Source of the DNA: Sebastes aleutianus
Taxonomy: Eukaryota; Chordata; Actinopteri; Perciformes; Sebastidae
Assembly (NCBI GenBank): GCA_916700875.1
Contig: CAKAKS010000062.1
Location: 7,218,373-7,282,372, forward strand
Reading direction: 5' to 3'
DNA: 64,000 nt
The translations under genes and the position numbers were made by a program. Below are positions 35,310 through 48,518 of this stretch, in pieces. The notes under the pieces were generated by a model. The model was given only the letters and a program-made list of their open reading frames with translations, was not told the origin of the DNA and did not search any database. How positions within the stretch are numbered: the stretch's first letter is position 1; each line of letters begins with the position of its first letter.

Positions 35310-37604
35310 CCAATATGAAAATAGTATCTGAGTGATCATGTTCTCTCATGGCCTGTGTGAGGTGTTTAAAGGTATAATAATAAAAAATAACACCTTTATC
35401 TTTCAAACTCCATGCCCCCAGTTAATAATGCAGGTTTTCTGTAAAACACTTGAAATCTGTAACTCAAGGTAACCCCGATGACATAATCAGAAACGCTCCT
35501 TCCAGAGCCACAGAAGACATTATACGTCTGTTTTCACAGACTGAATGGAACTCTCCAGGATGAGTAAATTGGTCTTTATGTGTAAAAATGGTTTACGGTT
35601 TGTTTGGCGTCCTTGAGGAAAGGTCTAGTAATTACACAGACCTTCTTAAAACAGGTGGACCTGGACGCAAAACCGCCGCGTCAACGCGTCATCTCCTCCA
35701 TCATGCGTCCCTGAGCGATACAAAGCATCTCTACCAGCTCCAAGGTCTCTGTTTTGTGACTAACACCACACTCCCCAACAGGGAATTTCCCTTTTGGGGA
35801 TTCATATCACAGTGTTACATCTGTACTGCTCGCTGTAGACACTGAAGAACCCAGCCATGGAAATGGAAAGACATTTTATATGCTCTCTTGCAGAAACAGA
35901 GGTACTTGGTAGAATTAAAATATTACCCAATTCATGAAGGCTGCTCCTGCAGTAAGAGCAGTTTGCATCTCGAGGTTGGTTTGAAAATAATTTAAAGCGG
36001 ATTGAATTGGCAGGCATTTTGGAAATCATACAAATGCACATCTTGTTGGCTGTTATTAAATGAATACAGCATAAACTGGCAGGGATTCTGGCCAAGTCTA
36101 TTTCCTTTTTTATGCTGGTGCTTACATGCAAGAACTGAAGGTGTATTTAGATATTTTAAAGCTAAGACCGGCAACTGGCGTTGATGTTTTTTTAAACTTG
36201 TTCTGGCATGTTTTATTTGAGGGTATTGTTCCAGAGCAGAGGAACATTAAGGTGCAGACTGTTTGGCAGATGTTAATGTTGCATTACATTATGTCTGTTT
36301 TGTTCACAGCACCGTAGCAGGGAATAGTACTGCAGTGTCTGCTGAAGTAGACAGATGCTCCTATGGTCAGCACATGTGCTTTTTTCCCCCCGCTGATGGT
36401 ATAAGACGCGTGTGTTTTTTAGCGACACGAGGACTGTTTGTACCAAGATTGCGTGGCTAATGAATGAGACACACACCGTCACATGCTTTGGCATTGCATT
36501 AGCTGCTCGTTTAAAAGTGGAAGCAGGTTATGTCATAAGAGCCGATCTCACTGGACGGCTCTCTGTGTTTTATTCCTCAGTGTCTTCGACTGTGTGGGCG
36601 TGTGAGTGCAGGACCCACTCTGTAAGCATTGCAGAGTTGGTGGTCCACAGTGGGCTATGTAAATATTATTCACAGCGTAAATGCTCTGCCACTCAACCAC
36701 ACAAAGGCATGCACACTTTGGTTAAAGTGTCTGGAAGGGAGACACAAAGAGATTTTTTTTTACAGCCATACCTTATCTTACATGTTGGATATTGGACAAA
36801 CCAGAGATCAAACTGCCGTATCGCATAAAATCAACATTCCTAACAGGAATCTAATCCGTATTGGTGAATCTGCTAATCACATGTGACAATAAAAGGTCAA
36901 GAGTCGGTCACAATCACCAGAATAGCATTTCAGCCCAGCTCATTCATCATGTTTATTATGCTCATTATCACTGATCAGCTGACCTGCTCTCTTGCCTGTA
37001 CTGTAGATAAACATCCTAGGATGTCCAGAAAAAAAAATGCATCTTTGCTCAAGCTGCAATTACAGCAGCGAGCCATTGATTTATTTTATTTACTGCTTTG
37101 CTCTTGACTCGTCTGCCAAACAATAGAATGAAAAGATGAAACTGCCATAGAGTTTTTATTGGCTTTCACATTAAACAAGACACAAAAACAGATGACCACT
37201 TGACAGTAAGATGAAAGCCACCTTAGAATATTTTAAACAGGGAAGTTTTTGTGGGTCCATGTTGAGATACTTTGCTGTTGATGCGTTCGAGCTCTGAGAT
37301 CGTCAGCTGCTGAATAAAGAGCTTTTTTAGTTGGAGACATCTTTGGTCCTCTCCCACATCATAGCATATTAAGTGTTTTTGCATTTTTACTGTCAAATAT
37401 AATTTAACAAAACACGAAAAGGCAGACAGAAACATAACATGGACAACAAAAATAGAGCTGACTTGTTGTTTACTGGGAGGGATTACCTACTTCAAGCAAG
37501 TTCTTAATCTTTTTAGTTTTTAGTTTAGTAGTTGATTGACTGAAAATTCATCAACAAAAACTTTGAGATTGATGCTAAAAAAGTTCTGGTTCCAGTCTCT
37601 TTGG
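35310..37604. other. Intron sequence, no recognisable feature
   Basis: Overlapping 60-138 aa frames occur on both strands, none with a recognisable domain or conserved splice sites. Nothing else supportable seen. Confidence 0.4.
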
Positions 37605-38184
37605 TTTTTAAGAAGTGGACGTAGTCACCGTGTCGTCACACGTTGTTTGTGGACTACGGTTTTGAAGCCTTGAGTTCGGCATTTTGGCCATCGCCATCTT
37701 GTTTTTTTTGGAACCAGTAGTGACACGAGAGGGTGGAGCTAAGTACAACCGACTGCTGAATAAGACATTTTTAGGCGACCAAAAAGGTTATAATTAACTT
37801 TCATGAACTGAAAACTCACTGTGAAAGGGTTAAAGTGTAAGACGAAAACACGGACAACTCCCTGACTGTGGTAGAGACACCGTAGTAGCGACCTGTCAAG
37901 GTAGCAACGCCCTAAAGCATCCCCTGCTTTATGGTCTATTTGACTCTAAATGGGATCATAATTTACTAAATGAACATCATGCTGTAGTGAAGAAGACTTG
38001 AAACTAGCGATTGAGACTATAAACTCATGTTTACAATGTTTACTGAGGTAATAAATCAAGTGAGAAGTAGGCTCATTTTCTCATAGACTTCTATACAATC
38101 AGACATCTTATTGCAACCAGAGGAGTCGCCCCCTGCTGGCTGTTAGAAAGAATGCAAGTTTAAGGCACTTGGCTTCACTTTTCA
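37605..38184 (+). mobile_element. Near full-length copy of repeat family B
   Basis: It starts agaagtggacgtagtcaccg and ends near caagtttaaggcacttggcttcac. It is collinear with the minus-strand copy at 60709-61316 and with the truncated copy at 889-1151. Shared blocks include tgacacgagagggtggagct, tttatggtctatttgactct, acatgagtttat-type sequence in complement and agtcgccccctgctggctgt. The frame open in the other two copies is broken here. About 580 bp. Confidence 0.8.
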
Positions 38185-40186
38185 TAACCGTATGATGCCG
38201 CCTGGTTTTGAACTGTTGTTTGGACAAATCAAGCAATTTGAAGACAACACGAACAGCTCTTTGAAGTTGTGATTTTCATTATTTCTTAACATTTTATGTG
38301 CGAAACAATGAATTCATTAATAGACAAAGTATTCGGCAGATGCATAAATACTGAAATATTGTTAGTTTACTTCTGACGTCTACTGGAATGATCGATGGCT
38401 GCTTGTTTGGCAGTAATGTAAAGCAACTTGAGGTCCACAGGCTGACACCAGCTGTGTGTGGCCCTGACAGAGTATCCCAAGAAGGAATCCATCCAGTAGA
38501 TAATGTAGTGCAGTCAATTACACCTGAATCGACTTTTTCAGTGCCAATACCTCCTGTGACACTGTCACCAGACTGAATGTTGAGGCGTCGCTGGTTAGAT
38601 GGTGGGATAGGATAACAAGCTGATTCAGGCTGATTAGATCACATTCTGGGGGCCAGACAAGGTTAATCCATTACAGATGAGTGGATTCATCATGCTATCT
38701 GTCTCCATTAGTCATCCTATACTCTAAACACGTCGAGAGGGCCGCTTGCACTTCCTTCATAAATGAATACAGATGAGGCTGTGCAAAGACACACACACAC
38801 ACCTCCACAGACACACACCCACACACAGAACAACCTGTTGTGATGGCTCGTTTGAACAATCAGAGGCATTTATTTATGATATTCATCATCGAATACGATT
38901 TTTTTAGAATTTTATTTAACCCTTATTTATGCAGGAAAACATTGTGAGGACCATTGGTTAACAATAAAGGTTGTTTCTCACCAGTATAATGCAAAATGCG
39001 GTGCGGGAATATGGAAAATGGTTGGAAGTTTTCCACATGGCAACTATACACGGATTGTGGTGTGAATTATCCGCGTTGTCGTGTTCCATTTTCCTCCTAA
39101 ATAGTGAGAGAGGATGTCTTAAGGGGCTAACATTAACTACACAATACATAAACTAATCGGACCCCAAATGTGATGCTAACATTAGCTGTTGTGGCCCCGT
39201 TCCATGACCAACATATAACAGTAACAAGTGCATATCAGCTACATTACCATCTTCATCGTATCCCAGCTGCTGGGCGATCTCAAGCCATATTGTTTTTTAT
39301 TTGGGAGTTGAGGTAGTTGTGTTTGTCGTACATTATTGGGTGTTGAGAAGGAGATGGCACATTGTTATTACGACAGACCAATAGTCCGACAATTGTCCCA
39401 TTGGACTGAAAAAAGCCCATTTGCAGACAGTCCGTTACCCCGAAAACAAATGCCCATTGTTTCGAATGCGTTTTGCTCTGAAAACACACACTCTCCATGC
39501 AACAAACAGAAGCACATGGCCAATTATTGTGCAGAATGACGGCAATCAGTTGGAACAAAAGATTTCATTGGTCAAACATAGATTTGCGCAGGCACAAATC
39601 TGCTGAAATTGAAGTCCGTCCAAATATTTTTGCCCCGGCACAAATGTTCCACAGGGTTTGTGCAAGCATTCATAAGAACCCACAAAATCAGTTTTTATAC
39701 ATTTTCGTGCAAAGTTTTCGTAGGAAAATCTGTGCTTGGTGTGAAACGGCTTTTGATCAAACGCAGGTGATTTCTCTGGCCATGCATGTTTTTTGGCGGA
39801 TTGAACAAGCTGTGTGAAATTGGAGACAGATTTAAAGCTGTCTGAGACGGGGGACAACCAATCCAACTGAAAATCTTTAAGGATCTCATTAAAATATAGC
39901 CTGGATAAATGTTTAGGATGATAAGAGAGCCTCGCTGGTTTCTGAGGGAGTCGTCTAATGATAAAATGACCGCTAATCAGCTCTGTCTTCAGGGCAAGAA
40001 GTTTGAATTGTCCACTTCCTCTGCAGTAACTCCCTCAGTGATGTCATTTCAAAGGTCTCTTTCTCTGTAGTGTGTGTTTATGTCTTAAAATGACTTCATC
40101 GCTGCAGTTTGAGGGATAAAGAGAGTTGGCCTTGATGTCAGCAGGTTGTCCTTCTCCTTCCGACTGCCACTCAGACAAGCATCCTG

Positions 40187-40188
<2 letters not shown>
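38185..40188. other. Intron sequence, no recognisable gene
   Basis: Short CA run at about 38792-38825. Two 106-aa frames overlap on opposite strands at 39497-39866; neither resembles a known protein. Confidence 0.4.
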
Positions 40189-40224
<36 letters not shown>

Positions 40225-40330
40225 ATAGCCACAAAGACAGGCTTCTGTGCATCTCTCCCTCACCACCAGTTTCAGTGCTCGTCTCGCTGTATTTATATTG
40301 AGCAGTGTGTGTGTGTGTGTGTGTGTGTGT
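40189..40330 (+). repeat. Two (GT)n microsatellites
   Basis: (GT)17 at 40189-40222 and (GT)13 at 40305-40330, separated by about 80 nt of unique sequence. The frame crossing both is an artefact. Confidence 0.95.
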
Positions 40331-41310
40331 TTGGTGACTCATTATATTTGGCCTATGCTCATGATAACAGCAGATTGGGGTTCATGAGGTGTGCATCGCA
40401 GCAGAGACAGAGGGATCCTGTCTCTCTGACGTATAAAGTCCTGGCACACCCTGCACACTCCTCACGATGTGTGTGTGTGTATCTTTGTACTTGTACAGTG
40501 TGTAGTGAGTAGTGAGTCTAACTCTGCGTTGTGTTCTAATGAGACAAGGAGCAAACTTCCATTTTAGCAAGGCACCAGACATGCCACACTAATGTGGTTA
40601 AATACTATGACAGAAACAGCCATCCACAAACCTACATACCTGCATTGGAGAGAAACAAAACATTTACATGCATGAACACTCATGTGTGCCAGTGTAACAC
40701 CATGAACAGTCACAAAATGCTCCACGCAACCCAACATGGCGTCAACAGGTCACCAACGGTACTGGCGTTGCAGAGGTGTGCTGCATGCATGGGTCCACAA
40801 ACTTCTCTTCTAATTAGCAGATTTATGAATACAAATAAATCTAACTTCAGCTCCAAAACATAAAAAAAATATCTTATATTTTCATTTGCACTTGCTTTAA
40901 GTGCGTACCAAAAGTGAATAAAGCGGTAGAACATCTGTAACTTCTTAGGAAAAAAATCCACATTGCATAATATGAAGCAAAGCTAGCAGAAGTACAACAT
41001 ATACAGTTCAGTTTTTAAAATAAAAGTATGTGCTAAACATCCTGTTCAGACAGAGTACACATTTTACATCGCAACATATTTTTCTTACATTACATCACCT
41101 TAGGACAATATAGAAGGAGTAGAAAATATAACACCTTAAGTGTTATGTGTACCTTTCAAAATAAAAGCATGCACTAAATCCACATTTTACAGGAATTTGT
41201 ATTTTTATTTACCATTTTTTTAATCTTTAAAAAAAAAAAAATGTAAATCATTGTTTTACCAATTTCAGACAACTGTGTAGGATCAATTCTTGTACACCTG
41301 ATTGTGTTTG
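40331..41310. other. Intron sequence, no recognisable feature
   Basis: AT-rich from about 40850, with an A run at 41228-41240. No gene or element supported. Confidence 0.45.
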
Positions 41311-41885
41311 TTAAAGGAACTGTTAGTAACTTCTTACACGTATAAATCGGGTCGGTGTCCCATGCACGCTCGCGTGTGGCTACGCTGTTCCAACACAAAC
41401 TACACGGAAGCACCAAAACCACAAAGTTATATCTAGTGAAGCCCGCCTTGCGAAACAGTGTCAACTCTTCTTGCTCCAGCCACCCATCCGCGGCCAGAAG
41501 ACACAGGGGAGACCGTAGCTTTCGTCTCCAGGGCCGGAGTCGATGCTGTGTCTGCTCCGCTACCTGCCTGCTTGCCTTCACTCACACACCGCGCTCGTTC
41601 TCACTCGCTCCACCTCTGTTGTTGAGTCTGAAGCAGGACAACACAGTATCAGCATTGATTCATGGAGAGACATTTGTCTGGTCAGCTAACATTACTGCCA
41701 AGCAGGTGAAATATAGAGTGATATTGTGGTTTTAGCTGACGTGTCGCCTCACTGTTTTGACCGATGCTCGTTCATGTCTATGTAGAGCGAGCGCGAGCAA
41801 CAGGACGCTGACTTTCGTTGACTTAACAGGCCACAGGTGTCGCTGTTAACAACCAATTTCTGATTGTTACATAGAGTCCCTTTAA
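41311..41885 (+). mobile_element. Inverted-repeat element, TTAAAGGAACTGTTAGTAAC family
   Basis: The left end is ttaaaggaactgttagtaac and the right end gttacatagagtccctttaa. As inverted repeats they match 15-16 of 20. TTAA is present at both edges. The interior is GC-richer than its surroundings; the two overlapping frames (126 and 135 aa, opposite strands) lie wholly inside the element and match no transposase I know. Confidence 0.8.
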
Positions 41886-42099
41886 ATGAATCCGGTATCA
41901 TATTGGCAGTACTACACATACATTTACATTTTGAATGAGTCCCAGCCCTAAGTGCAACATTACTGCTGTTGTTCAGATATGCATTATGTAGCCAAACACA
42001 ATAAGTACACAAATTACATTTCAGTGTAATACTGTTTGCCGGCCCTCCAGGCGTTTATTAATGTTTATGTCTGTGTGTGCGTGCAAGCCAGTTAGTGCA

Positions 42100-42165
42100 T
42101 CTTCGTGTTTGTGTGTGCGTGCGTTTTTGTGCACAGGATGTTAAGGTGTGTGTGTGTGTGTGTCG
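42100..42165 (+). repeat. GT-rich simple repeat
   Basis: Short interrupted GT/GC runs (for example ggtgtgtgtgtgtgtgtgtc near 42146). No gene. Confidence 0.8.
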
Positions 42166-42462
42166 TGGGATTACTTCCAGTACAGTAGGATCTTTGTTTA
42201 TCCCCAGGCTCATTGTTTACAGACTGCTTCGCAAAATGATCTGGAACTAATAGCGCTGACTTTCATGTGTGTAAACGCAGGGTGTACACGTGGAGTGTGT
42301 ATGTCAACGGTGCGTGTGTTTGTGTGCATTCACACACACACCACGTGTTCAGGCAGTGTGACCTCTCCTTCCTCACGCTCTGAGCGTCTGACTCCACGAA
42401 GCACTCCAGGTGACGTGACGTGTTTGTGCTTTCAGCCGGGTGATAGCTGGTGTCTGTGAAAT

Positions 42463-43338
42463 TATGGTCGACGTAGTTTGACATTTTGGGAAATATGCTT
42501 ATTCGCTTTCTTGCTGAGAGTTAGATGAGAAGATCGATATCACTCATGTCTGTACAGTAAATATATATATATTAGCTTAGCATAAAGACAGAGAAACAGA
42601 GCAACAGGGAAACATATAGCCACCAGCACCTCTAAAGCTCACTAATTAACACGTTATACCTCGTTTGGTTAACCATACAAAAACAGAATTGTATAAACGA
42701 CAGTTGTGGTGTTATAGGGGTTATTTGCTGGACTATTTGTTGGCCAAGAGAAGTAACTTCCTTCAAGTTTTCACCACGAGTTTGCCAGGCAACGAGTGGA
42801 GGTTATTGGACGATTAAACAAATGATGTATAACGTCTTTATTAATGAGTTTTAAATGTTCTTTTTCTCATTGTGTTTCCTTTAGCCAGAGCCAGGCTAGC
42901 TATACGTTTTTTTCTACACTAAAATAACCAGCTGCTATGCTGTATTTACGTAGGGCTGGACATATGGCCAGAATCTTCTATTACGATATCTCGATAATGC
43001 TATATATCATGATATAGCATGTTTTCCGGTGAGTCAATAAATAAATAGTCTCGATGAAATAATGACATGGTAAAGCCTGTTTATGTACACCCCTGAGTGA
43101 ATTTAATACTTAACAAATGGAAAGTACTGAGTATTTTCTCATTATAATAACTTCAAAAATGAACATTTATTATAGAGAAAAACATAGAAAAACATATAAG
43201 TTAGACATTTTTATATCGTTTTGACGATATATATCGTCATATTGCCCAGCCCTAATACAGACGTGAGACTAGTATTTATTGTAAAGTAACTCTCGGCCAG
43301 GAAGTCAATAAGCTTATTTCCCTAAACTATTCCTTTAA
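42463..43338 (+). mobile_element. Fold-back element (TTAGC-AAAGAC family) carrying a nested insertion
   Basis: Left words ttgacattttgggaaatatgc, ttgctgagagttagatgaga and ccagcacctctaaagctcac match 5706-6281. The right end (cggccaggaagtcaataagc, aaactattcctttaa) is the inverted counterpart, closing at TTAA. A 304-bp element at 42951-43254 splits the right arm between tgctgtatttacg and atacagacgtgag. The host was therefore in place before the inserted element arrived. Confidence 0.8.
42951..43254 (+). mobile_element. Nested hAT-like element (TAGGGCTGG ends)
   Basis: The ends are tagggctggacatatgg and catattgcccagcccta, inverted repeats of about 16 nt with few mismatches. The interior has clustered ATCGATAT-like words (attacgatatctcgataat, gacgatatatatcgtc). 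The 8-bp flanks match only 5 of 8 at the best offset (TATTTACG and TACAGACG), so the target duplication is decayed. No frame. Confidence 0.8.
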
Positions 43339-44304
43339 GGGTAAAAATGTGGTCTCTACTCATAACTACAGTGGGATGAATAAGAAGACATTGCGTCGAC
43401 ATCAGTGTGTTTCATAGAGCTATCTGCCAGCAGCCAACAAGGTTGTGGTTTATCAGAGCATACTGATGAGTCTGTTGTCAAAGGTTAGAGATTAAAGGTC
43501 AAGCTGAGTGAAGCCGCTAGTGTTCAGGGTCAGAGGGTTAATCTGTTAAGGAGTCTTAAAAACGATAAAAGACGTCATTTCTGCCTTGGGGTTTTATTAT
43601 GTTGTGAAATACCTACTAAATACACGCATTCTGATCTATTAATCTACTCTATTTGTCTCTTGGTTTTGAGCGTCTAATTCCCTACACACTGCAGGGCTTG
43701 TCACTGCTAACTGCCCAGCTGGCCCCGGGGAGAGCTGCAGACAGACATGTGCCACTTCTGTGACACACGGTGCTGCCACACGCTTCTTTTCACCTGCCAG
43801 TGTCCTGATACTTTCAGACAATCCAAGAGTAGCCACTTAACCTTTTCAGGGTGTATTACTGCTTTTGTCCATAACATTTGATTCCATTAGACAACATTTC
43901 TTTAACCGAAAAGCAGTAAAAAAAAAACAGTGAAGACAGGTGGGATTTGATTTATAGTTCCCTTCTGGAGACATGGAGGAGAGGATACATACAGTGTGTC
44001 TTTTCACTCAGAGAGCTGTCAGTCAAGTTCCCCGTAGTGGCAGTGCCACGCTGACTGGCGCTCCCTTACAGTGGGAGGGCTCTCTGGCAGCTGTTGCCAT
44101 GGCTACGCATCGCGTCGATGATGGTCTAGGAGTGTATTCTGCGTTTCCACGGATCAAACCAACATCCAAAACCTGCTCTGTCACTCTCACCATGGAAATC
44201 CACACAGAAAATGTGATGCCGTTTTCTCTCACATTAGAGTAGGAATAATGACTGGAAACGAGCGCGAGCGAGTGCAGCAGGTGGTGGGTAGGTGTCAGGC
44301 AAAG
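43339..44304. other. Intron sequence, no recognisable feature
   Basis: Unique-looking sequence. The 89-aa frame at 43973-44242 has no family resemblance. Confidence 0.45.
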
Positions 44305-44600
44305 CTGACACAAGGGGAAGGAATTTAGGAGAGGAGAAAAAGAGACAAAGATGAATGGATGACAGACACTAAAGAAAAAGAAATGGAGGAAGCAAATGAA
44401 GTCCGGGGATAGAAAACAGACGGGCGAGGTCAAAGAGAGAGGACAGGAAGTAGAAGAGCAGGATGTTGGGGAAAGGTGGGAGTTAAAAGTTGAGGGAAGG
44501 AACAGGATGACAATCAGGAAAGAGAGAGAGAGAGGGGTGATGAAAGAGCAGAGCCGCACACGGCGAGCGAGAACACGGCGAGAAGTGAAAAGGGACAGAA
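44305..44600 (+). repeat. Polypurine tract
   Basis: About 300 nt strongly biased to A and G on the plus strand (for example agaggagaaaaagagacaaa, gaaagagagagagagagggg). Stop codons are rare on the pyrimidine strand, which explains the 202-aa minus-strand frame crossing it. It has potential for triplex DNA. Confidence 0.8.
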
Positions 44601-46890
44601 ATTGGTAATTTAAATCCAATCTATTCTGCACGCCCGTGTGTACTTTACCACGGTGCTCTTGTCTGACAATTGGACACGGCGTTCAGCCAATCACGAGTGT
44701 GAGCGATGAGCACGCACCTCTCGAGTGCTTTTTATTGTCTTTCTCTGCCAGTTGACGGTTGCTGCAGTGAAGATGCAGCGACTTTCTCGTCCTCGAGACA
44801 CAACTACTCTCTCAACCTCCCCCTCCTTCGCCATGTCTCTTTCTCTCTCTCCAAAAAAGCTGCTGCTGAATAATGTGTGCTCTTTCTTTCTTCCTCCACT
44901 CTTTCCTTTGTCTTTTCCTGCTGCTAAAACATGCGCGTGTCCTGAGTGCAAATGCACTGCAGCACTTGTAGATAGTTTTTTCTCTCTAGTTTAGTGTTTT
45001 TTTTTAGGTTGCTCTATTGGAGATCAGTTATGCATTATAGTATACTGCAGTGTGAAATATGCATTTGCACACTTTCACGCTGGGCAAATGGTTCTTATTT
45101 GATAACGAGACCACTTGCTGGAATGAATTGCCAGGGGTGTTTTTTCTCTCTCTCTCGTCATTCCTCTCAGTGTCTCAGCATTTAACATGGATCGACTACC
45201 CAGGCCGTATTGATTTTATAGGAATGAGTGTGTGTTGGCGCGTGGTGTTCTGGCGGTCGAGGGGGTTGATCTGGAGGGCAACAGAGTTCAGAGAAAGTGG
45301 ATTTATTCAGGCTGAAGGTTATAAAATTGGAGGTTGAGAAGACAGAGAGACGGCATGTGTGATTGAAATACTGAGGCGCCACAGATTCAGAGGGAACCAC
45401 TGGACCTCATCTCCAAACAACGCACTCACACACACCCGATAGGATCCTCAAGACGTGTGAAATAACCCGAAAAGGCGATAATGTGTTTCTTTTTCTGGAG
45501 GAGGAGCTGGGAGGGGGGGGAGGTCAGCGCGGGGGCTCCCCAGGGACCCCTGCGTCGTGCCGGGGTTGGGATCAGTCAGCGGACCTTCGCGGTCGGCGGG
45601 AGTTCCTTCTCTTCATCCCGTCTTCAAATGGCGGTGCTTAGTATTCAGTTATGTTTTTAGGTCATATTGCCTTGTTGCGCTTGCTGTTTAGTAGCTGCAC
45701 TGCTGTTCGTAATGAGCTTTTTTTTTTTTTTGTTCTTGTTGGTGTGTGTTTGCACTGTATGTGTGTGTATGTGAGCGTGTGTTCCCGCTGTTCTTAGCTG
45801 TTTCCCCACAGTGGAGCTCCACATGAATAACCCAGCAGTCCTCGTCTTGCCGCTGATCACATTACTGTCTGAAAGATGGGTTGGAATGACAGAAACTCAC
45901 ACACACAGAAAGAAAGAGAGAGAGAGAGCATTTGTAATGGCCTACTTTGTATGGACAGCGTTTCATTTCACACGACAATGTTTTTGCAGGCAACAAAAAT
46001 CGCTCACCCCCCAATCTGCATAAACACAGACACACATTCCTTCCTGCAGACAGACAACACATTTCTTCTTGCGATACAAACTCTGATGATCAAACCGGCC
46101 TGTAAAACGAGGGCTTATGTGTATTAAAAAAGCGTGTGGAAGCGCATGCATGAACGCGCTCATGCGTAAGGATGCACATCTGCGCGTGTGTGTCGTAGTA
46201 TGAAAGAGTAATGCAGAGATGGATGAATAAATAAAAGATCTGGGAAACCCAACAGCATCTAGCACTGGGTTGTCATGGCAATGTGGACAGCACAGCACAG
46301 TGTGTGTGAGTGAGAAAGAGAGATGGAGATCACTGCAATGTTTGAGCCTGTATATGTAACTTTGTGTCAGCCCAGGCCTCCTGTACTACTAACAAAGAAG
46401 AGCGATTTTTCTCCCCGTTTTCCGTGTCTGCTGCACACGATGTCGCCTGAATACGCTGCGGAACGAAGAAAAGGAATATCAAATAGTAGTTTTGCACTCA
46501 AGAAGATAGAAACATACTGAGTGGAATGATTTGGTTGGCATTTTATTTGCATATTTAAGGCTTTTTATACACAATATATTTATGAAGTACTCTGTAGTTT
46601 TATTTTCGCTATTAAATATGAAGAATAAATGTGACCTTGTTGGATTTAAAGCTGCTTTCTTGCGCAAATGTGTGGCTCCACACTTGTTAGTTGCCCATCT
46701 TTGTGTGTGTGTGTGTTTGTGTGTGTAAGTATGAGAGATGCTTTTACAGCAGCAGCAGCGTATAATGGATATGGCGTGATACTTAACTGCATCTCCGTAG
46801 AGACCTGAAAACTGCAGCCTCCTCTCCTCTCCGCTTCTCTTCCTCTCTCGGCTCTGCAGCACGTGTCTCTGCTTTGTCTACGAAAATGGG
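44601..46890. other. Intron sequence, no recognisable gene
   Basis: It holds short GA and GT runs (45910-45930, 46707-46730), a T run at 45718-45731 and a G8 tract near 45513. A strong-looking acceptor (tgtttccccacag, ending 45811) is not followed by a matching donor or a conserved frame. Confidence 0.4.
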
Positions 46891-46903
46891 CCTGTATGCA
46901 CAG

Positions 46904-46904
<1 letters not shown>

Positions 46905-46942
<38 letters not shown>

Positions 46943-46964
46943 TGGGTGTGGGTGTGGGTGTGTG
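46905..46964 (+). repeat. (GT)n then (GGGTGT)n repeat with G-quadruplex motif
   Basis: About 16 GT units lead into GGGTGTGGGTGTGGG then TGTGGG at 46938-46958, four G3 tracts with 3-nt loops. This fits the canonical intramolecular G-quadruplex pattern and lies on the strand matching the presumed intron RNA. Confidence 0.9.
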
Positions 46965-48518
46965 GTCGAGAGAGTGTGTGAGAGACGCTGTGCAGATAAG
47001 TGTAGTGTTAGGAATAAGAGTCACAGCAACCTAGTTTTACGGCAGAGTGGTGATTGAAGGTTGATGGCGAAGAAAAGTGCCGAGTGAATTTAAAGTGCAT
47101 GTGCGGAGTTTAATGAAAGTAGCTTCAAACGGCACGCATGTACGTTGCAACTGTGTGTGAGTGTGTGTGTGTGTGTGAGAGTGGGCGAGAGAGGTAGCGG
47201 GAGAAGTCTAGGACAGTGGGATTCTCTCGGCGAAGAGGCTCTTACTAGAAACTCTACCTGGTTACTAGGCAACAGAATGGCACTGCTGCACATTGGAGCA
47301 TTGGGGAGGGCGATGGTGGTGGGGGGGCGTCGATCTACAATGTGTGTGTGAGTGTCCATGTTTGAGTGCTGAGTCAATAACTACTGTATATTATTTATGA
47401 GTATTTTATAGAAAGAGTGTGTTTGTGTGAGACAGAGCTAGGGGGAGGGGAGATGAGGGGTATATTAAGGCAGTGTGTGTGTGTGTTTTAGTGTGTCTCA
47501 GATGTACCATAGAGACTGTATTTGCTGTCATGCAGTGAAGGTAACATTTAAAAAGGATATAGCAGCTTTTGCAGTAGCTAGAAATGTAATAATGATGTTA
47601 TTGCCTTCAAAGCTTCTGACCGCTGAGGCTGAACTCACTTTGAAACAGTCGCTGTTGGAGATAACGGCGGAGTGATGCAGCACCCGCCCGACCACATAAA
47701 ACAAAGGAAAAATGAGAGGGGGCTAAGCTGACCTGGCTCGCGGTCATGCTCAGCGCTGAATTGCTGCTCATATCTGATTTTTTTTGGGTGACTTCATATC
47801 CGTCGGAGGATGTAACCCACACCAAATTGAACCGACAGTGAACTCACAAAGAGACGGGCAGACCAGAGAAGACGTCACATCTGCTTGTTTAGCCGCTTGA
47901 TTGAATTCAGCATCTGAGCAAAGACATGTCAAGTTTGTGTTTCTTTTACTCTAGTCTCGCACTCGCAGTGCGTTGGATCATCCGAGAATGATGTAAGTCG
48001 CGGCTCGAAACGCAAGGTGCATGTACGTGCGATGCCTTAAGAAGCATTTTATACTGCCCATCAGTGCAGGGACACTTTTGACAGCTTTGTAGCTGCAATG
48101 TGAACACAAGGAGAGAGTTTATGAGGGTATGACATCAAAATGTATCACTTTATAATCCTTCGATCGCAGCTACGCTACGCTACCTTCAGTGTCAAAGTTC
48201 AACACGCTGACTCGAATATCGATCAGACTGTCAAAATGGGGATTCATACAGCTGTTATCACAATGCAGGCCTAAAAAATTGATCGTTTTCAGCAGCGAAC
48301 GCAAGTCAGACATGATTCTGTTTTAAATGTCATTGCTGGAAATTTGAACAAACACAGGACATAATTATCAGCTTCAATTAGATGAGTATTAATATAGATA
48401 AATATATGATGTAGATATTCAGCGTTGAAAACAGTTTTCGATTTATTTTGAACTGATATCATTCACATGTTTCAGTGTCTGATGTCACAAACGATGCAGG
48501 TAGAAGCTTTCATCTTTA
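46965..48518. other. Intron sequence, no recognisable gene
   Basis: Further small GT runs (47153-47176, 47475-47488). No supported feature otherwise. Confidence 0.45.

Noticed and set aside
36412..36828. 138-aa plus-strand frame
   Set aside because: No domain, no hydrophobic pattern and no splice signals of the channel exons. It was checked as a possible exon 2 and shows no WFE or NCVTLGM-like motif.
39497..39866. Two overlapping 106-aa frames on opposite strands
   Set aside because: Neither resembles a known protein; overlapping opposite-strand frames of this size are expected by chance in moderately GC-rich DNA.
44023..44631. Longest open frame in the window, 202 aa on the minus strand
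   Set aside because: It reads the pyrimidine strand of a purine tract, which lacks stop codons. It is rich in L, S, F and C with no domain, and no splice sites or neighbours support it.
45798..45900. Possible exon after the acceptor tgtttccccacag at 45811
   Set aside because: No matching donor and the translated sequence does not fit the expected IS1 region of the channel.
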